From: Spirosoma sp. SC4-14
Lineage (GTDB): Bacteria > Bacteroidota > Bacteroidia > Cytophagales > Spirosomataceae
Direction of reading: 5' to 3'
DNA length: 64,000 bases
Assembly (NCBI RefSeq): GCF_037201965.1
Contig: NZ_CP147518.1
Span: 1,673,001-1,737,000, forward strand
Part shown: one piece after another, positions 8,715 through 22,662 of the stretch
Layout: every line of letters begins with the position of its first letter
Numbering within the stretch: position 1 is the first letter of the stretch
The notes under the pieces: model-generated
What the model saw: only the letters and a program-made list of their open reading frames with translations
Told to the model about the DNA's origin: nothing
Databases searched by the model: none
Made by a program: the position numbers and the translations under genes

Positions 8715-9845
8715 TTATTTCACCAGTTGCGTTTTAATTTCGGCCCGGTCGGCAAGGTCTTCGCTGGCTGTTTTCAGGATAATATCTCCTGGTTTTAAAT
8801 CACCAAAAATCTGTGTTTGCCCAACAGAGGCATCGCCCTTTTCTACGACCGTTCGAACAGCTTTTCCATCTACAACTTTCAGAACGAATGCGCCATCCAT
8901 CGTGCTGATGATTGCCGTTTTAGGTACGTAAATACTACCTTCGCCCGACGCATTAACGGGGAGCCGAACCGAGGCAAACATACCGGGTTTCAGTTTGCCT
9001 CCCTTGTTCTGGAAATCAATTTCAATGAGCTCCGATCGGGTTTCCGGGCGTACACTGTTCGAGATCCGGTTGATGTGCCCCGTGAAGGTTTGGTGCGGAA
9101 AACTGCGGACAGAAAACTGAACCGGATTGCCCTGCCGAATATCGCCCAGATAAGCTTCGGGAACCGCAATGCGTAGCCGCAGCCGGTCGAGTTGTTTAAT
9201 TTTCAGCATGGGTACGTTGTTTTGCCCTCCCGGTCCCACAAAAGCACCCGGCGACAGCCGACGGTCGGTGATGACACCCGTAAATGGAGCGGTTATTTTC
9301 AGGTAACTGACCAACTGCTGAACCGAGCTATAATGCGCATTGGCCGCCACAACGGCCAGGCTGTCGGATATGGCTTTGGTGCGGGAGGTTTCCAGATCGA
9401 CGGGCGAAATGGCGCCGAGCGTGCGGCTGGTACGTAATACGCGCAGAAAGGTTCCTTTACTGGCTCCAAAAACGGCTTCGGCAGCTTTTACTTTCGAATA
9501 GGCTTCCGTCAGGTTCGCCGTCAGTTCCGGGGCTTCCAGTTCGGCCAAAACCTGCCCTTTGCGCACCTGATCGCCAATGTCGACGTAGAGTGCTTTGACA
9601 TAACTGCTGACGCGCGGATAGATGTCTGTTTCGTAATAGCTTTCGAGTTCGCCGGGTAAATTCAACTCGGAGGTTGGGCGGGAGGCCGTAAGCCGGATGG
9701 CTTCATACTGAATCTCTTCGTCGGGCGGAGTTTCAGTTAGCTGGCTTTTTTCAGTTGAGGAACTGCCACACTGGGTTAGCAGAAACCCCAGCCCAGCCAG
9801 CATGGCTATCCGTATTGTTGAGCGAAAATTAGAAGATAAATGCAT
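8715..9845 (-). CDS. RND efflux periplasmic adaptor (HlyD/MFP family), lipoprotein
   Basis: A 376-residue membrane-fusion protein starting at the ATG at 9845; the frame is open further upstream into the neighbouring pump gene. The lipobox FLLTQC anchors it to the inner membrane. Next come the barrel-sandwich halves (SYVKALYVDIGDQVRKGQVLAELEAPEL and LKITAPFTGVITDRRLSPGAFV) flanking a helical hairpin, then a beta-barrel domain (LRLRIAVPEAYLGDIRQGNPVQF) and a membrane-proximal C-terminal part. It bridges the pump to the outer membrane channel. It is the last gene of the operon, 16 bp beyond the pump stop. Confidence 0.94.
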   Translation of the reverse strand: MHLSSNFRSTIRIAMLAGLGFLLTQCGSSSTEKSQLTETPPDEEIQYEAIRLTASRPTSELNLPGELESYYETDIYPRVSSYVKALYVDIGDQVRKGQVLAELEAPELTANLTEAYSKVKAAEAVFGASKGTFLRVLRTSRTLGAISPVDLETSRTKAISDSLAVVAANAHYSSVQQLVSYLKITAPFTGVITDRRLSPGAFVGPGGQNNVPMLKIKQLDRLRLRIAVPEAYLGDIRQGNPVQFSVRSFPHQTFTGHINRISNSVRPETRSELIEIDFQNKGGKLKPGMFASVRLPVNASGEGSIYVPKTAIISTMDGAFVLKVVDGKAVRTVVEKGDASVGQTQIFGDLKPGDIILKTASEDLADRAEIKTQLVK

Positions 9846-9861
9846 GATGCTGATCGATTGA

Positions 9862-12800
9862 TTAGTAGGTGAGGGTGGAGGTAGATGATTCGGCAAGAGG
9901 AGAGGGCCGTCCATCGTAAACACGGCTATTGGGATCATCGGGATCGAGCGAGGGCGAATCGAAGGATGTTTTCCGTTGAACAGCAGCAAAGACCACCGGT
10001 AAAACCAGCAAAGCTGCAATTGTCGAGAAAAATAATCCACCAATCACTGCGCGGCCCAATGGGGCGGTTTGCTCACCCGATTCGCCCAGGCCGCTGGCCA
10101 TCGGAATCATTCCGGCAATCATCGCCAGCGCCGTCATCAAAATAGGTCGTAAACGGGCAGCTCCCGCCATTCGGGCGGCCGATCGGGCATCGCGATACCG
10201 AAGCCGCAGAAATTCGGCATTCGTAACCAGTAAGAGCGCATTCGCTACCGATACACCCACCGACATAATAATACCCATGTACGATTGCAGGTTGAGTGTC
10301 TGGCCAGTTATTAAGAGCAGTGTTAGCGAACCGGCCAGTACAGCCGGTATACTGACCAGCACTACACTGGCAACTTTGAACGATTGATAGTTGGCGGCTA
10401 GCAGCAGAAAAATCACCACAATGGCCAGCCCTAATCCGAATTGCAAACTGCTGAGCGTTTCTTTGAGCAGTTGAGCCAGACCTCTCAGTTCAACTACAGA
10501 GCCTTTTGGTGGCTCGCCAGTTGCGTCAATGGCGGCCTGCACATCGCGCGTAGCCGTGCCCAGATCCTGGTTAACCATGTTGGCTGATACTGTGATGATC
10601 CGGCGTGGGCCGATTCGATCATACTGGCCCGGCACTGTCGTTGGGGTAATAGTGGCTACATCGCCAAGCGTGGGTCGGAGTTGCCCTTTTACCAATGGAA
10701 TCGCCTGTATGTCGGCCACCGACTTCATTTGATCCTGTTCAAGCTGAATTTGCACCTGATAGGCAAACCCTTTCGATTGATCGAGCCATAGGTTTTTGGC
10801 CGTAAAGCGACTGGACGCCGTGGCGGCTACCAGCGATTTGGAAATCTCGTCGGTACTCAGACCCAGCTGGGCGGCTCGCTCCCGGTCTACATGAATTGTT
10901 ACGGTTGGGTAACTAAGTGGCTGATTAATACGCAGGTCGCGCAGGTACGGAATCTCGCGCAGGCGAGTCAGCAACCGATTGGCGTAATGCTGTCCTTCAA
11001 TAAGGTCTTTACCCCCCACCAGAATCTCGATGGGTGTTTGTGCTCCCTGACTCATAATCTTGTCGGTCAGGTCGATGGGTTCGAATGAAAGCCGCACGTT
11101 GGGCATTTTCCGGCGAACCCGCTGGCGAATCTGCTCTTTCAGCGCATCCAGCGATTCTACCTTGTATTCGTCGGAAAGATTGATTTGCAAAACAGCTTCG
11201 TGTGGTCCGGCATTGAAGACATAGAGGGCACTCGTGCCGTAACTGGATGGGGTCATGCCAACGAAAGCCGATGAAATGGCCACGTTTTGGGCACCAACAA
11301 TGTCGTTTATCTGTTTGATTACCCGTTTTGTGAGTTCTTCAGTCCGTTCAATACGCAAACCCTGCGGCCCAACAATACGAAGCTGAAACTGATGTGCATG
11401 ATTTTGGCGGGGCATCATATCCTGACCAATCTGCATGAATCCAATACCAATCAGAAGGGCACAGATCAGCCCATAAACGCCAATAACCAGCACGCGTCGG
11501 CCCATCAGCTTGTCGAGCAATCGTAGATACCCCAGCTTGAATCGCTCAAAACCCGTCACGTTTTCGGGGTGTTTTTCCTCGTAATCTTCCTGTTGAATTT
11601 CCTGCTGATTAGTTAGATCGGGCAGCAGGCTCAGGTCGTGAGGATGAGCATGTTCGTGGTTTTTTAGCCACCAGTTGGTAACAACAGGAACAAAAACCTG
11701 CGACAACACATAAGACGCCAGAATGGAAAAACCAACCGATAGCGACAAGGGCAGAAACATACCCCGTGGTACGCCATTCATCAGAAAAGCCGGGGCAAAC
11801 ACGGCCAGAATACACAACGTAATGAGCAGGAGAGGAAACGACATTTCCTGGCTGGCATCCAGAATAGCCCGCGATTTGGTTTTACCCATTTCAAGGTGCT
11901 GGTGAATATTCTCAATCACTACGGTTGCCTGGTCGACCAGAATCCCGATGGCCAGCGCCAGACCCGACAGGGTCATGATATTGATTGTTTGCCCCGTAAG
12001 ATTAAGCAGCAGAATTGCCGATAAGATGGAGATTGGGATCGTAAGGATCACAATCAGCGAACTGCGCCAGTCGCCCAGGAAGAGAAGCACCATCAAACCC
12101 GTCAGAATGGCTCCCATACCTCCCTCAACGGCCAGGCTATGAACAGCCTGAATGACGTATACCGACTGGTCGAATTCGTACGTAAGCTGCACATCGTCGG
12201 GCAGGAGGGCTTTCATTTCGGGTAATTTGGCCTTCAAGGCACTAACGACGCTCATCGTAGAGGCATCGGCACTTTTGGTGACGGGGATATACACCGACCG
12301 TTTTCCATTGACCAATGCGTAGCCGACGGGAATATCGGTAGCGTCTTCTACGGTAGCCACATCGCGCAGAAATACCGTGGGGCCAACGCCTTTTCGTAAG
12401 GGAATGTTCATGAACTCGCCTACCTTGTCGAGCACTGTATTGCTGGGCGTCATAATGGTATAATCGCCCATTTGAACACTACCCGCTGGCGAAATCTGGT
12501 TATTTTTAACCACGGCCTGCACAATTTCGTCGGGCGTTAGTTCGTAGCTGCGCATCCGCTCGGGATCGACCTTCACCACCACTGTTCGTTCGTTACCACC
12601 GAATGGGGGCGGGGCCGAAGCTCCCGGAATCTGGGAAAACAACGGACGAATGCGCGTAGAGGCCAGGTCCTGCATCTCGCCCAGCGATGCCCGTCGGCTG
12701 CTGAATACGAGCTGACCTACAGGCAGACTCGACGCGTCGAACCGAACTACAGTAGGGGGGACGGTTCCGGGCGGCAGGTAGTTCATAACCCGGCTGACCT

Positions 12801-13125
12801 GGTTGGCCACTTCGCCCGATACCTGGGCCATGTTGACATCTTCGTAGAAGGTACATTTGACCAGGCAAAGCCCCTGAATGTTTTTTACCTCAACATTCTT
12901 GATGCCCGATACATACAGCAACTGGTTTTGATAGCGGGTAGCAATAAACCCTTCCATCTGGGCGGGTGTCATACCGCCATAGGGCTGGGCAATGTAAATA
13001 GTAGGAAGATTGAGCCGGGGAAAAATGTCTACCGGAATCTTAAGCAAAGCCAGAACCGCAAACAGGATGATCCCGGCCAGTGCTACAATTACGGTGATAG
13101 GTTTGGCTAAGGCTGCTTTAATCAT
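9862..13125 (-). CDS. RND efflux pump permease, non-canonical proton relay
   Basis: A 1087-residue inner membrane pump from the ATG at 13125 (MIKAALAKPITVIVALAG). It has the 12-helix RND plan with two large periplasmic loops. Segments seen are the TM1 end and porter entry (PVDIFPRLNLPTIYIAQPYGGM), TM4 with GILVDQATVVIENIH, and TM10 to TM12 with MGIIMSVGVSVANALLLVTNA and RLRPILMTALAMIAGMIPMA. Compared with AcrB, the first relay Asp (D407) is kept. The second position is Gln instead of Asp408, and the position of Lys940 is Ala. It is therefore not a standard HAE-1 drug pump. The middle gene of outer membrane factor-pump-adaptor. Substrate unknown. Confidence 0.94.
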   Translation of the reverse strand: MIKAALAKPITVIVALAGIILFAVLALLKIPVDIFPRLNLPTIYIAQPYGGMTPAQMEGFIATRYQNQLLYVSGIKNVEVKNIQGLCLVKCTFYEDVNMAQVSGEVANQVSRVMNYLPPGTVPPTVVRFDASSLPVGQLVFSSRRASLGEMQDLASTRIRPLFSQIPGASAPPPFGGNERTVVVKVDPERMRSYELTPDEIVQAVVKNNQISPAGSVQMGDYTIMTPSNTVLDKVGEFMNIPLRKGVGPTVFLRDVATVEDATDIPVGYALVNGKRSVYIPVTKSADASTMSVVSALKAKLPEMKALLPDDVQLTYEFDQSVYVIQAVHSLAVEGGMGAILTGLMVLLFLGDWRSSLIVILTIPISILSAILLLNLTGQTINIMTLSGLALAIGILVDQATVVIENIHQHLEMGKTKSRAILDASQEMSFPLLLITLCILAVFAPAFLMNGVPRGMFLPLSLSVGFSILASYVLSQVFVPVVTNWWLKNHEHAHPHDLSLLPDLTNQQEIQQEDYEEKHPENVTGFERFKLGYLRLLDKLMGRRVLVIGVYGLICALLIGIGFMQIGQDMMPRQNHAHQFQLRIVGPQGLRIERTEELTKRVIKQINDIVGAQNVAISSAFVGMTPSSYGTSALYVFNAGPHEAVLQINLSDEYKVESLDALKEQIRQRVRRKMPNVRLSFEPIDLTDKIMSQGAQTPIEILVGGKDLIEGQHYANRLLTRLREIPYLRDLRINQPLSYPTVTIHVDRERAAQLGLSTDEISKSLVAATASSRFTAKNLWLDQSKGFAYQVQIQLEQDQMKSVADIQAIPLVKGQLRPTLGDVATITPTTVPGQYDRIGPRRIITVSANMVNQDLGTATRDVQAAIDATGEPPKGSVVELRGLAQLLKETLSSLQFGLGLAIVVIFLLLAANYQSFKVASVVLVSIPAVLAGSLTLLLITGQTLNLQSYMGIIMSVGVSVANALLLVTNAEFLRLRYRDARSAARMAGAARLRPILMTALAMIAGMIPMASGLGESGEQTAPLGRAVIGGLFFSTIAALLVLPVVFAAVQRKTSFDSPSLDPDDPNSRVYDGRPSPLAESSTSTLTY

Positions 13126-13135
13126 GACAGTTGAG

Positions 13136-14584
13136 TTAATGAGGAAGTTGTTGGAGGAAAGAATCCAGGTTGCCTGCCGTAGCCGCACGGAGGAGTAAGG
13201 CACGCCAGACACTGCTGGTGGTTAGTGCCTGATCGACTTCCGCCCGATTCAATAACGCACTCGTTTGAGTTAGTGCCTGAATATTGTCCAGACCCGATTC
13301 ATACCGGGCCTGGGCCTGGATGTATGCCTGTTTAGCAGCATTGAGTTGGAGTGGAGCCTGCTGGGCGCGGGCCATTGCCTGCGCCAGTTGCAAAACAGCA
13401 TTCTGGCTGGCAGCCTGAAGTTCGAGGGCCTGTTGGTCGTAGGCTAGCTGGCTGGCATTAATTCGTTCCCGTTGGGCAGATACCGAATATTTACTACGCC
13501 ATAAATCGCTGGGCCGCCATACGGTTGTTAATCCCACAATGTAGTTGTAGGCACGCAGTGGTAAACCAGCTCCGAGTGAAGGATCGATCCGGAAGGTGCC
13601 GTCTGGCTGGGCGCGTTCACTAATGCCCGAACCGCGCCCCTGAAGCGAACCAAATACCGAAACAGAAGGCAGTGCAGCCGCTTTCAGAAGCGATTCACTG
13701 GCTTTCCCCAATTCTATATTCTTCTGAAAAAGCAGTAGCTGAGGATGAACAACTGGATTGTTTCGGGGATGAAGAGGTAACTGTGGAAGCTGATTATAAA
13801 AAACCATCGAGTCCAGTTGCATGGTTGGATCGGGTTGTCCAATCAGTTCGGTAAGCCGGAGCACCTGTTGCTGGGCTGCCTGCTGGCTTTCCAGCACCAG
13901 TAGCTGAGCGCGGGCTACTTCGGTGTTGGCAACGGCACTGTCGATGCCTGGCCGGAGACCATCGGCCGTACTGGCCCGAATAATTCGTTGCAGTTCCTGC
14001 GTTCGCTGAAGATTGGCCGTTTGCAGAGCTACCGCTTTTTGGGCATTGAGGGCAAGTAAGTAGGCGTCGCATACGCGTACCTGATGGGTAAATAGTTCGC
14101 CTTCATAATCGGCCTGGGTCTGCTCGATAGCTAGTTTGGCCTGATCGCGACGCATCTGCCGACGACCAAACGTAATGGCTTCCCAATCGACAAGCATCGA
14201 AACGCCACTGGTCCAGGTAGCCTGGCTATTGAAGCCATCGGTCCGCACGCCCGAAATGGGAAGTAGCAGCCCCCCATTCGAAACATAAGCTCCGCGAACC
14301 TGATTCGAGGTCGCATTCAGCGCCTGTGCCTGAACACCCGCCTGGGGCATCAGCGCTACATTTAACGCCTGTGCATCGATTTCGGCCGCTTTGATAAGAG
14401 CTAATTTTCTGCGTAGGCCGGGATACTTTGCTCTGGCCAGTTCCAGCGCTTTAGGGAGCGTTAATTTGTCGATCAGGGTTGGTTCTGTGCCCTTGACCGA
14501 CTGGGCTAAGCCTGCCTGGGTCCATAAACAGACCAGCGTGATGAAAAGTCCTAATCGTTGATTCCTCTGTCTGTACATGAGCAT
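13136..14584 (-). CDS. TolC-family outer membrane efflux channel
   Basis: A 482-residue outer membrane factor. A signal peptide (LGLFITLVCLWTQAGLAQ) precedes two repeats of the TolC helical hairpin. The first begins at PKALELARAKYPGLRRK and the second contains the ARYESGLDNIQALTQTSALLNRAEVDQA motif near the C-terminus. Coiled-coil-like Gln/Ala-rich helices lie around residues 160-250 and 390-440. Two possible ATGs (14584, 14578) differ by two residues. It is the first gene of the efflux operon, directly behind the phased-repeat promoter, and ends 10 bp before the pump start. Confidence 0.93.
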   Translation of the reverse strand: MLMYRQRNQRLGLFITLVCLWTQAGLAQSVKGTEPTLIDKLTLPKALELARAKYPGLRRKLALIKAAEIDAQALNVALMPQAGVQAQALNATSNQVRGAYVSNGGLLLPISGVRTDGFNSQATWTSGVSMLVDWEAITFGRRQMRRDQAKLAIEQTQADYEGELFTHQVRVCDAYLLALNAQKAVALQTANLQRTQELQRIIRASTADGLRPGIDSAVANTEVARAQLLVLESQQAAQQQVLRLTELIGQPDPTMQLDSMVFYNQLPQLPLHPRNNPVVHPQLLLFQKNIELGKASESLLKAAALPSVSVFGSLQGRGSGISERAQPDGTFRIDPSLGAGLPLRAYNYIVGLTTVWRPSDLWRSKYSVSAQRERINASQLAYDQQALELQAASQNAVLQLAQAMARAQQAPLQLNAAKQAYIQAQARYESGLDNIQALTQTSALLNRAEVDQALTTSSVWRALLLRAATAGNLDSFLQQLPH

Positions 14585-14600
14585 TGGTTAAGAGAGAAAC

Positions 14601-14667
14601 CAAAGCTATTAAGAGGAGATTAGAGTGAAATTAGAATAAAATTAGAGATTATTAGAATACGATTAAG
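14601..14667 (-). promoter_or_regulatory. Efflux operon promoter with 11-bp-phased direct repeats
   Basis: On the minus strand TAGCTTTG (14608-14601) fits the Bacteroidota -7 box TAnnTTTG and lies 17-24 bp before the ATG at 14584. Upstream of it, on the plus strand, the hexamer ATTAGA begins at 14619, 14630, 14641 and 14651, and ATTAAG at 14608 and 14662. The steps are 11, 11, 11, 10 and 11 bp. No -33 TTG is present; the repeats occupy that space. Direct repeats one helical turn apart next to a weak promoter are typical of OmpR/PhoB-family activator sites. Confidence 0.7.
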
Positions 14668-14741
14668 ATGATTGAATTGTTGCTGGTAAATAGCTGATGG
14701 TTAGTATGAGTGGGTTGGCGTATACGATAGCGGTTATTTTT

Positions 14742-14773
14742 CAGTGCTGGCCAAAATCTAGTGGCCAGCACTG
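14742..14773. repeat. 12-bp perfect inverted repeat
   Basis: CAGTGCTGGCCA (14742-14753) is repeated inverted at 14762-14773 with an 8-nt loop. It lies 31 bp beyond the stop of the double esterase gene. No T-tract follows on the minus strand, so its role as a terminator is uncertain. Confidence 0.6.
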
Positions 14774-14803
14774 AAACGGGTGTACCTACTTTGGTCGTAA
14801 CGG

Positions 14804-16744
<1,941 letters not shown>

Positions 16745-16751
16745 TTAAAGG

Positions 16752-16876
16752 TTTTTGACAGGATTTACAGGATTACCATGATTTATTCTTGCGCTCATCC
16801 CCGATTGTATCGAAGACGAGCGCAGTCCCTTTTATCTGGTAAATCCTGTCAATCCTGTTAATCCTGTCGAAAAAGT
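16752..16876. repeat. Nested palindromic repeat between two CE1 genes
   Basis: The outer arms carry GACAGGATTTACAGGAT and its inverted partner (AATCCTGTCAATCCTGTTAATCCTGTC), imperfect because the right arm has an extra unit. The inside holds a second palindrome related to GCTCGTC...GACGAGC (about 16790-16823). The same two families recur at 20414, 47587 and 51397 (first) and at 37858 and 56748 (second). Confidence 0.65.
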
Positions 16877-16882
16877 AATCGT

Positions 16883-18010
<1,128 letters not shown>

Positions 18011-18041
18011 TTATATTAGAAAAATTTGAATGTGTTGACTT

Positions 18042-18108
18042 TACCCCCAACCCCCTGAAGGGGGCTTGGCTGACGCCGGAGAAAGCCCCCTTCAGGGGGT
18101 TGGGGGTA
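18042..18108. repeat. 26-bp perfect palindrome, copy 1
   Basis: Arms 18042-18067 and 18083-18108 are perfect inverted copies, rich in runs of C and G (ACCCCCAACCCCCTGAAG core), with a 15-nt loop. It ends two bases before the stop codon of the next gene. An arm-identical copy lies at 41116-41181. The same C/G-run motif appears degenerated at 23645-23665 and 23840-23865. Confidence 0.85.
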
Positions 18109-18110
18109 TT

Positions 18111-20365
<2,255 letters not shown>

Positions 20366-20413
20366 AGGTGATTAAGGTTTAGGAATTACTCGGTTAGTTG
20401 TTGACAGGATTTC

Positions 20414-20503
20414 AAGGTTTTTCTGACAGGATTTACAGGATGAACAAGATTCCTAATGAACAATAAATCCTGTTCATCCTGTAAATCCTGTCAGAAAAAC
20501 CTT
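20414..20503. repeat. 33-bp perfect palindrome between GH29 and CE1 genes
   Basis: Arms 20414-20446 and 20471-20503 are perfect inverted copies around GACAGGATTTACAGGATGAACA with a 24-nt loop. The right arm touches the last base of the GH29 stop codon. It belongs to the GACAGGATTTACAGGAT family found at four gene junctions of this window. It probably ends or protects the GH29 mRNA (T-run on the minus strand inside the arm). Confidence 0.85.
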
Positions 20504-22593
20504 TATTTGGTAATGACATCAACTTCGGCATAGCCTGGAGCCGAACCCTCCTGTGTATTTTTCAAAGCGCGGAGTTTAATGTATCGGGCTTTGACAGGTT
20601 CAAAGGGTTTGGTTTGCCAGAACGGACTGTTTTTAATGTTTGAGAACTCGCCTTCACTCACCCGCTTCCAGTTCGTGTTATCGTCGGATACGTCAAATTG
20701 ATAATGGGTGATGATGCTTCCCTCCTCCCACCAGTTCTGGGCAGGCAAATACCGGAAACCGACCAGATTTTCGTCTTTCCCCAAGTCTATGACCAGGTCG
20801 GCGGGCAGCATTTGACTTTTGGGTTGGTGCCACGACGTATTGGGATTTCCATCCAGCACCTGATTGGCCGACTTGGCATCCGTATTCACAATTTTCCAGT
20901 TGCTGTGGGCGATGTCGAATTTTTCGTCGCTGACGATGCTGCCTTGCTTCGTAAATGGATTGTAAGCTATCGCCTTTATTTCGGCTTTACCCGCGCTGGT
21001 TTTTATGGGAGCCGTGTATTTGTTCGACTGTGCCGTTGGCGTACTTCCGTCGAGGGTGTAATAGACTTCCGATTCAGTATCACCGGATTTGATGTGAATG
21101 TCGCCCGCCTGATCGCGAATGAAGCTGGGGGGCGTCAGAATCAGGGGTGCCTTATAGACTTCAAGGTTTGAAATCAACGGGCAACCTTTGGCGTCCAGAA
21201 TGTTCAGGCGCAGTTGGGTGGCTTCGACGGTCGGAAACCGCAGAATACGTTTATAGCCAATGGTCGTTTCTTTGGCAATTTCTTTCCAGGTGCCATCGAC
21301 CAGAGCCTCTACCGTAAACGATTTAACCCGTTGACCCAACCGAATGGGCTCCTGCACCAGAAACCGGTTGAACGCGGTGGGTTTTGCAAACTGTAGGGTC
21401 AGCGATCCACTACGAGCAACATCGTCTGTCGCCCAATAACTTTCCTTATCATCATCAATGGCCTTACTGGCATCATAAGCTGCACTTTTTCCGCGTATTG
21501 GCGAGGCTGTGGCACGGGCATTTTTGGCCAGATTTACAGCAAACGCTTCTTTCGTCGCTTTGGCAAAAGCCTGAACAGTTTTTTCGTCTTTTTCGTGAAT
21601 CAGGCCATTGGGCATGATTGGAAAGTTGAGCAGCAACGTAGCGTTTCGACCAATGGAATTGTAATAAATATCCATTAGCTGGGGCAGGGTCTTTACTTTT
21701 CGGTCTTCCCGCTCGTGGTAAAACCACTCCGGCCGAATAGAGGTGTTTACTTCGCCCGGCACCCAGGTATCACCATTCTCCACGCCATACCGCAGCATTT
21801 TTTCCGGCACATCACCGGTCGCATTTAACAAACTCCAGTTGGTTTCGCCTACATAGCCCGCTTCGGTACCTACCCAGCGCAGATCGGCCCGGTCGCCCCC
21901 GTCGTTCCAGATAACGATGTTGGGCTGGAGCTTCCGCACGAGTTTGTAGGTAGTCGGCCAGTCGTAATACGTCTTCGCGTCGATTTTGCGGGTTTCGTTA
22001 GCTCCACCGTAATAGCCTGACCCACCATTAGCGCCATCGAACCAGATCTCGAAAACGTCACCGTAGTTGGTCAGCAGCTCCGTCAACTGGTTGCGGAAGT
22101 AGGTGATATATTCCGGCTTGCCGTAGTCGGGATGGTTGCGGTCCCAGGGCGACAGATAGACCCCGAACTTCAGCCCATATTCTTTGCAGGCATCGGCCAT
22201 TTCCCGCACAACATCGGCTTTCCCATTCCGCCAGGGCACATTTTTTACGGAGTATTCGGTGTATTTCGAGGGCCAGAGGCAGAATCCGCTGTGGTGTTTG
22301 GCCGTAAAAATGATGCCTTTCATCCCGGCCTCTTTACAAATACGGGCCCATTGCCGACAATCCAGTTTGGTCGGGTTAAACAGTTTGGGGTCTTCGTTGC
22401 CAAGCCCCCAGGCCATATCCGTATAGGTGTTGATCGAAAAATGGATGAACGCGTAGTATTCCATCTTTTGCCAGCGCAACTGGTTCTCGCTCGGAAGCGG
22501 GCCAACGGGTTTTGGCGGGACAGGTTGCGAAAATCCGATTGTGTGAAAAACCAGACTTAGGGCCAGCCACAGGCTAAAACGTTGTTGCCTCAT
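20503..22593 (-). CDS. GH29 alpha-L-fucosidase with two F5/8 type C domains
   Basis: A 696-residue exported enzyme releasing alpha-linked L-fucose by a retaining mechanism. The catalytic barrel (~34-345) shows HFSINTYTDMAWG, the TAKHHSGFCLWPSKYTEYS signature and the nucleophile Asp186 in EIWFDGANGG. A Glu in PGEVNTSIRPEWFYH is a candidate acid/base region, and the sequence type is that of alpha-1,3/4-acting GH29. C-terminally there is a discoidin-like galactose-binding domain (~355-480), a chitobiase-type beta-sandwich (VYYTLDGSTPT, ~500-560) and another discoidin-like domain (~570-696). It suits terminal fucose on pectin, xyloglucan or glucuronoarabinoxylan side chains. 69 bp downstream of the alpha/beta hydrolase gene. 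Confidence 0.93.
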   Translation of the reverse strand: MRQQRFSLWLALSLVFHTIGFSQPVPPKPVGPLPSENQLRWQKMEYYAFIHFSINTYTDMAWGLGNEDPKLFNPTKLDCRQWARICKEAGMKGIIFTAKHHSGFCLWPSKYTEYSVKNVPWRNGKADVVREMADACKEYGLKFGVYLSPWDRNHPDYGKPEYITYFRNQLTELLTNYGDVFEIWFDGANGGSGYYGGANETRKIDAKTYYDWPTTYKLVRKLQPNIVIWNDGGDRADLRWVGTEAGYVGETNWSLLNATGDVPEKMLRYGVENGDTWVPGEVNTSIRPEWFYHEREDRKVKTLPQLMDIYYNSIGRNATLLLNFPIMPNGLIHEKDEKTVQAFAKATKEAFAVNLAKNARATASPIRGKSAAYDASKAIDDDKESYWATDDVARSGSLTLQFAKPTAFNRFLVQEPIRLGQRVKSFTVEALVDGTWKEIAKETTIGYKRILRFPTVEATQLRLNILDAKGCPLISNLEVYKAPLILTPPSFIRDQAGDIHIKSGDTESEVYYTLDGSTPTAQSNKYTAPIKTSAGKAEIKAIAYNPFTKQGSIVSDEKFDIAHSNWKIVNTDAKSANQVLDGNPNTSWHQPKSQMLPADLVIDLGKDENLVGFRYLPAQNWWEEGSIITHYQFDVSDDNTNWKRVSEGEFSNIKNSPFWQTKPFEPVKARYIKLRALKNTQEGSAPGYAEVDVITK

Positions 22594-22662
22594 TTTACTA
22601 ATTTGTTTAAGATGATCTGCTTTTACGCATAGCGATGACGCTCCTTCTGTGCAGTCGGCAGA

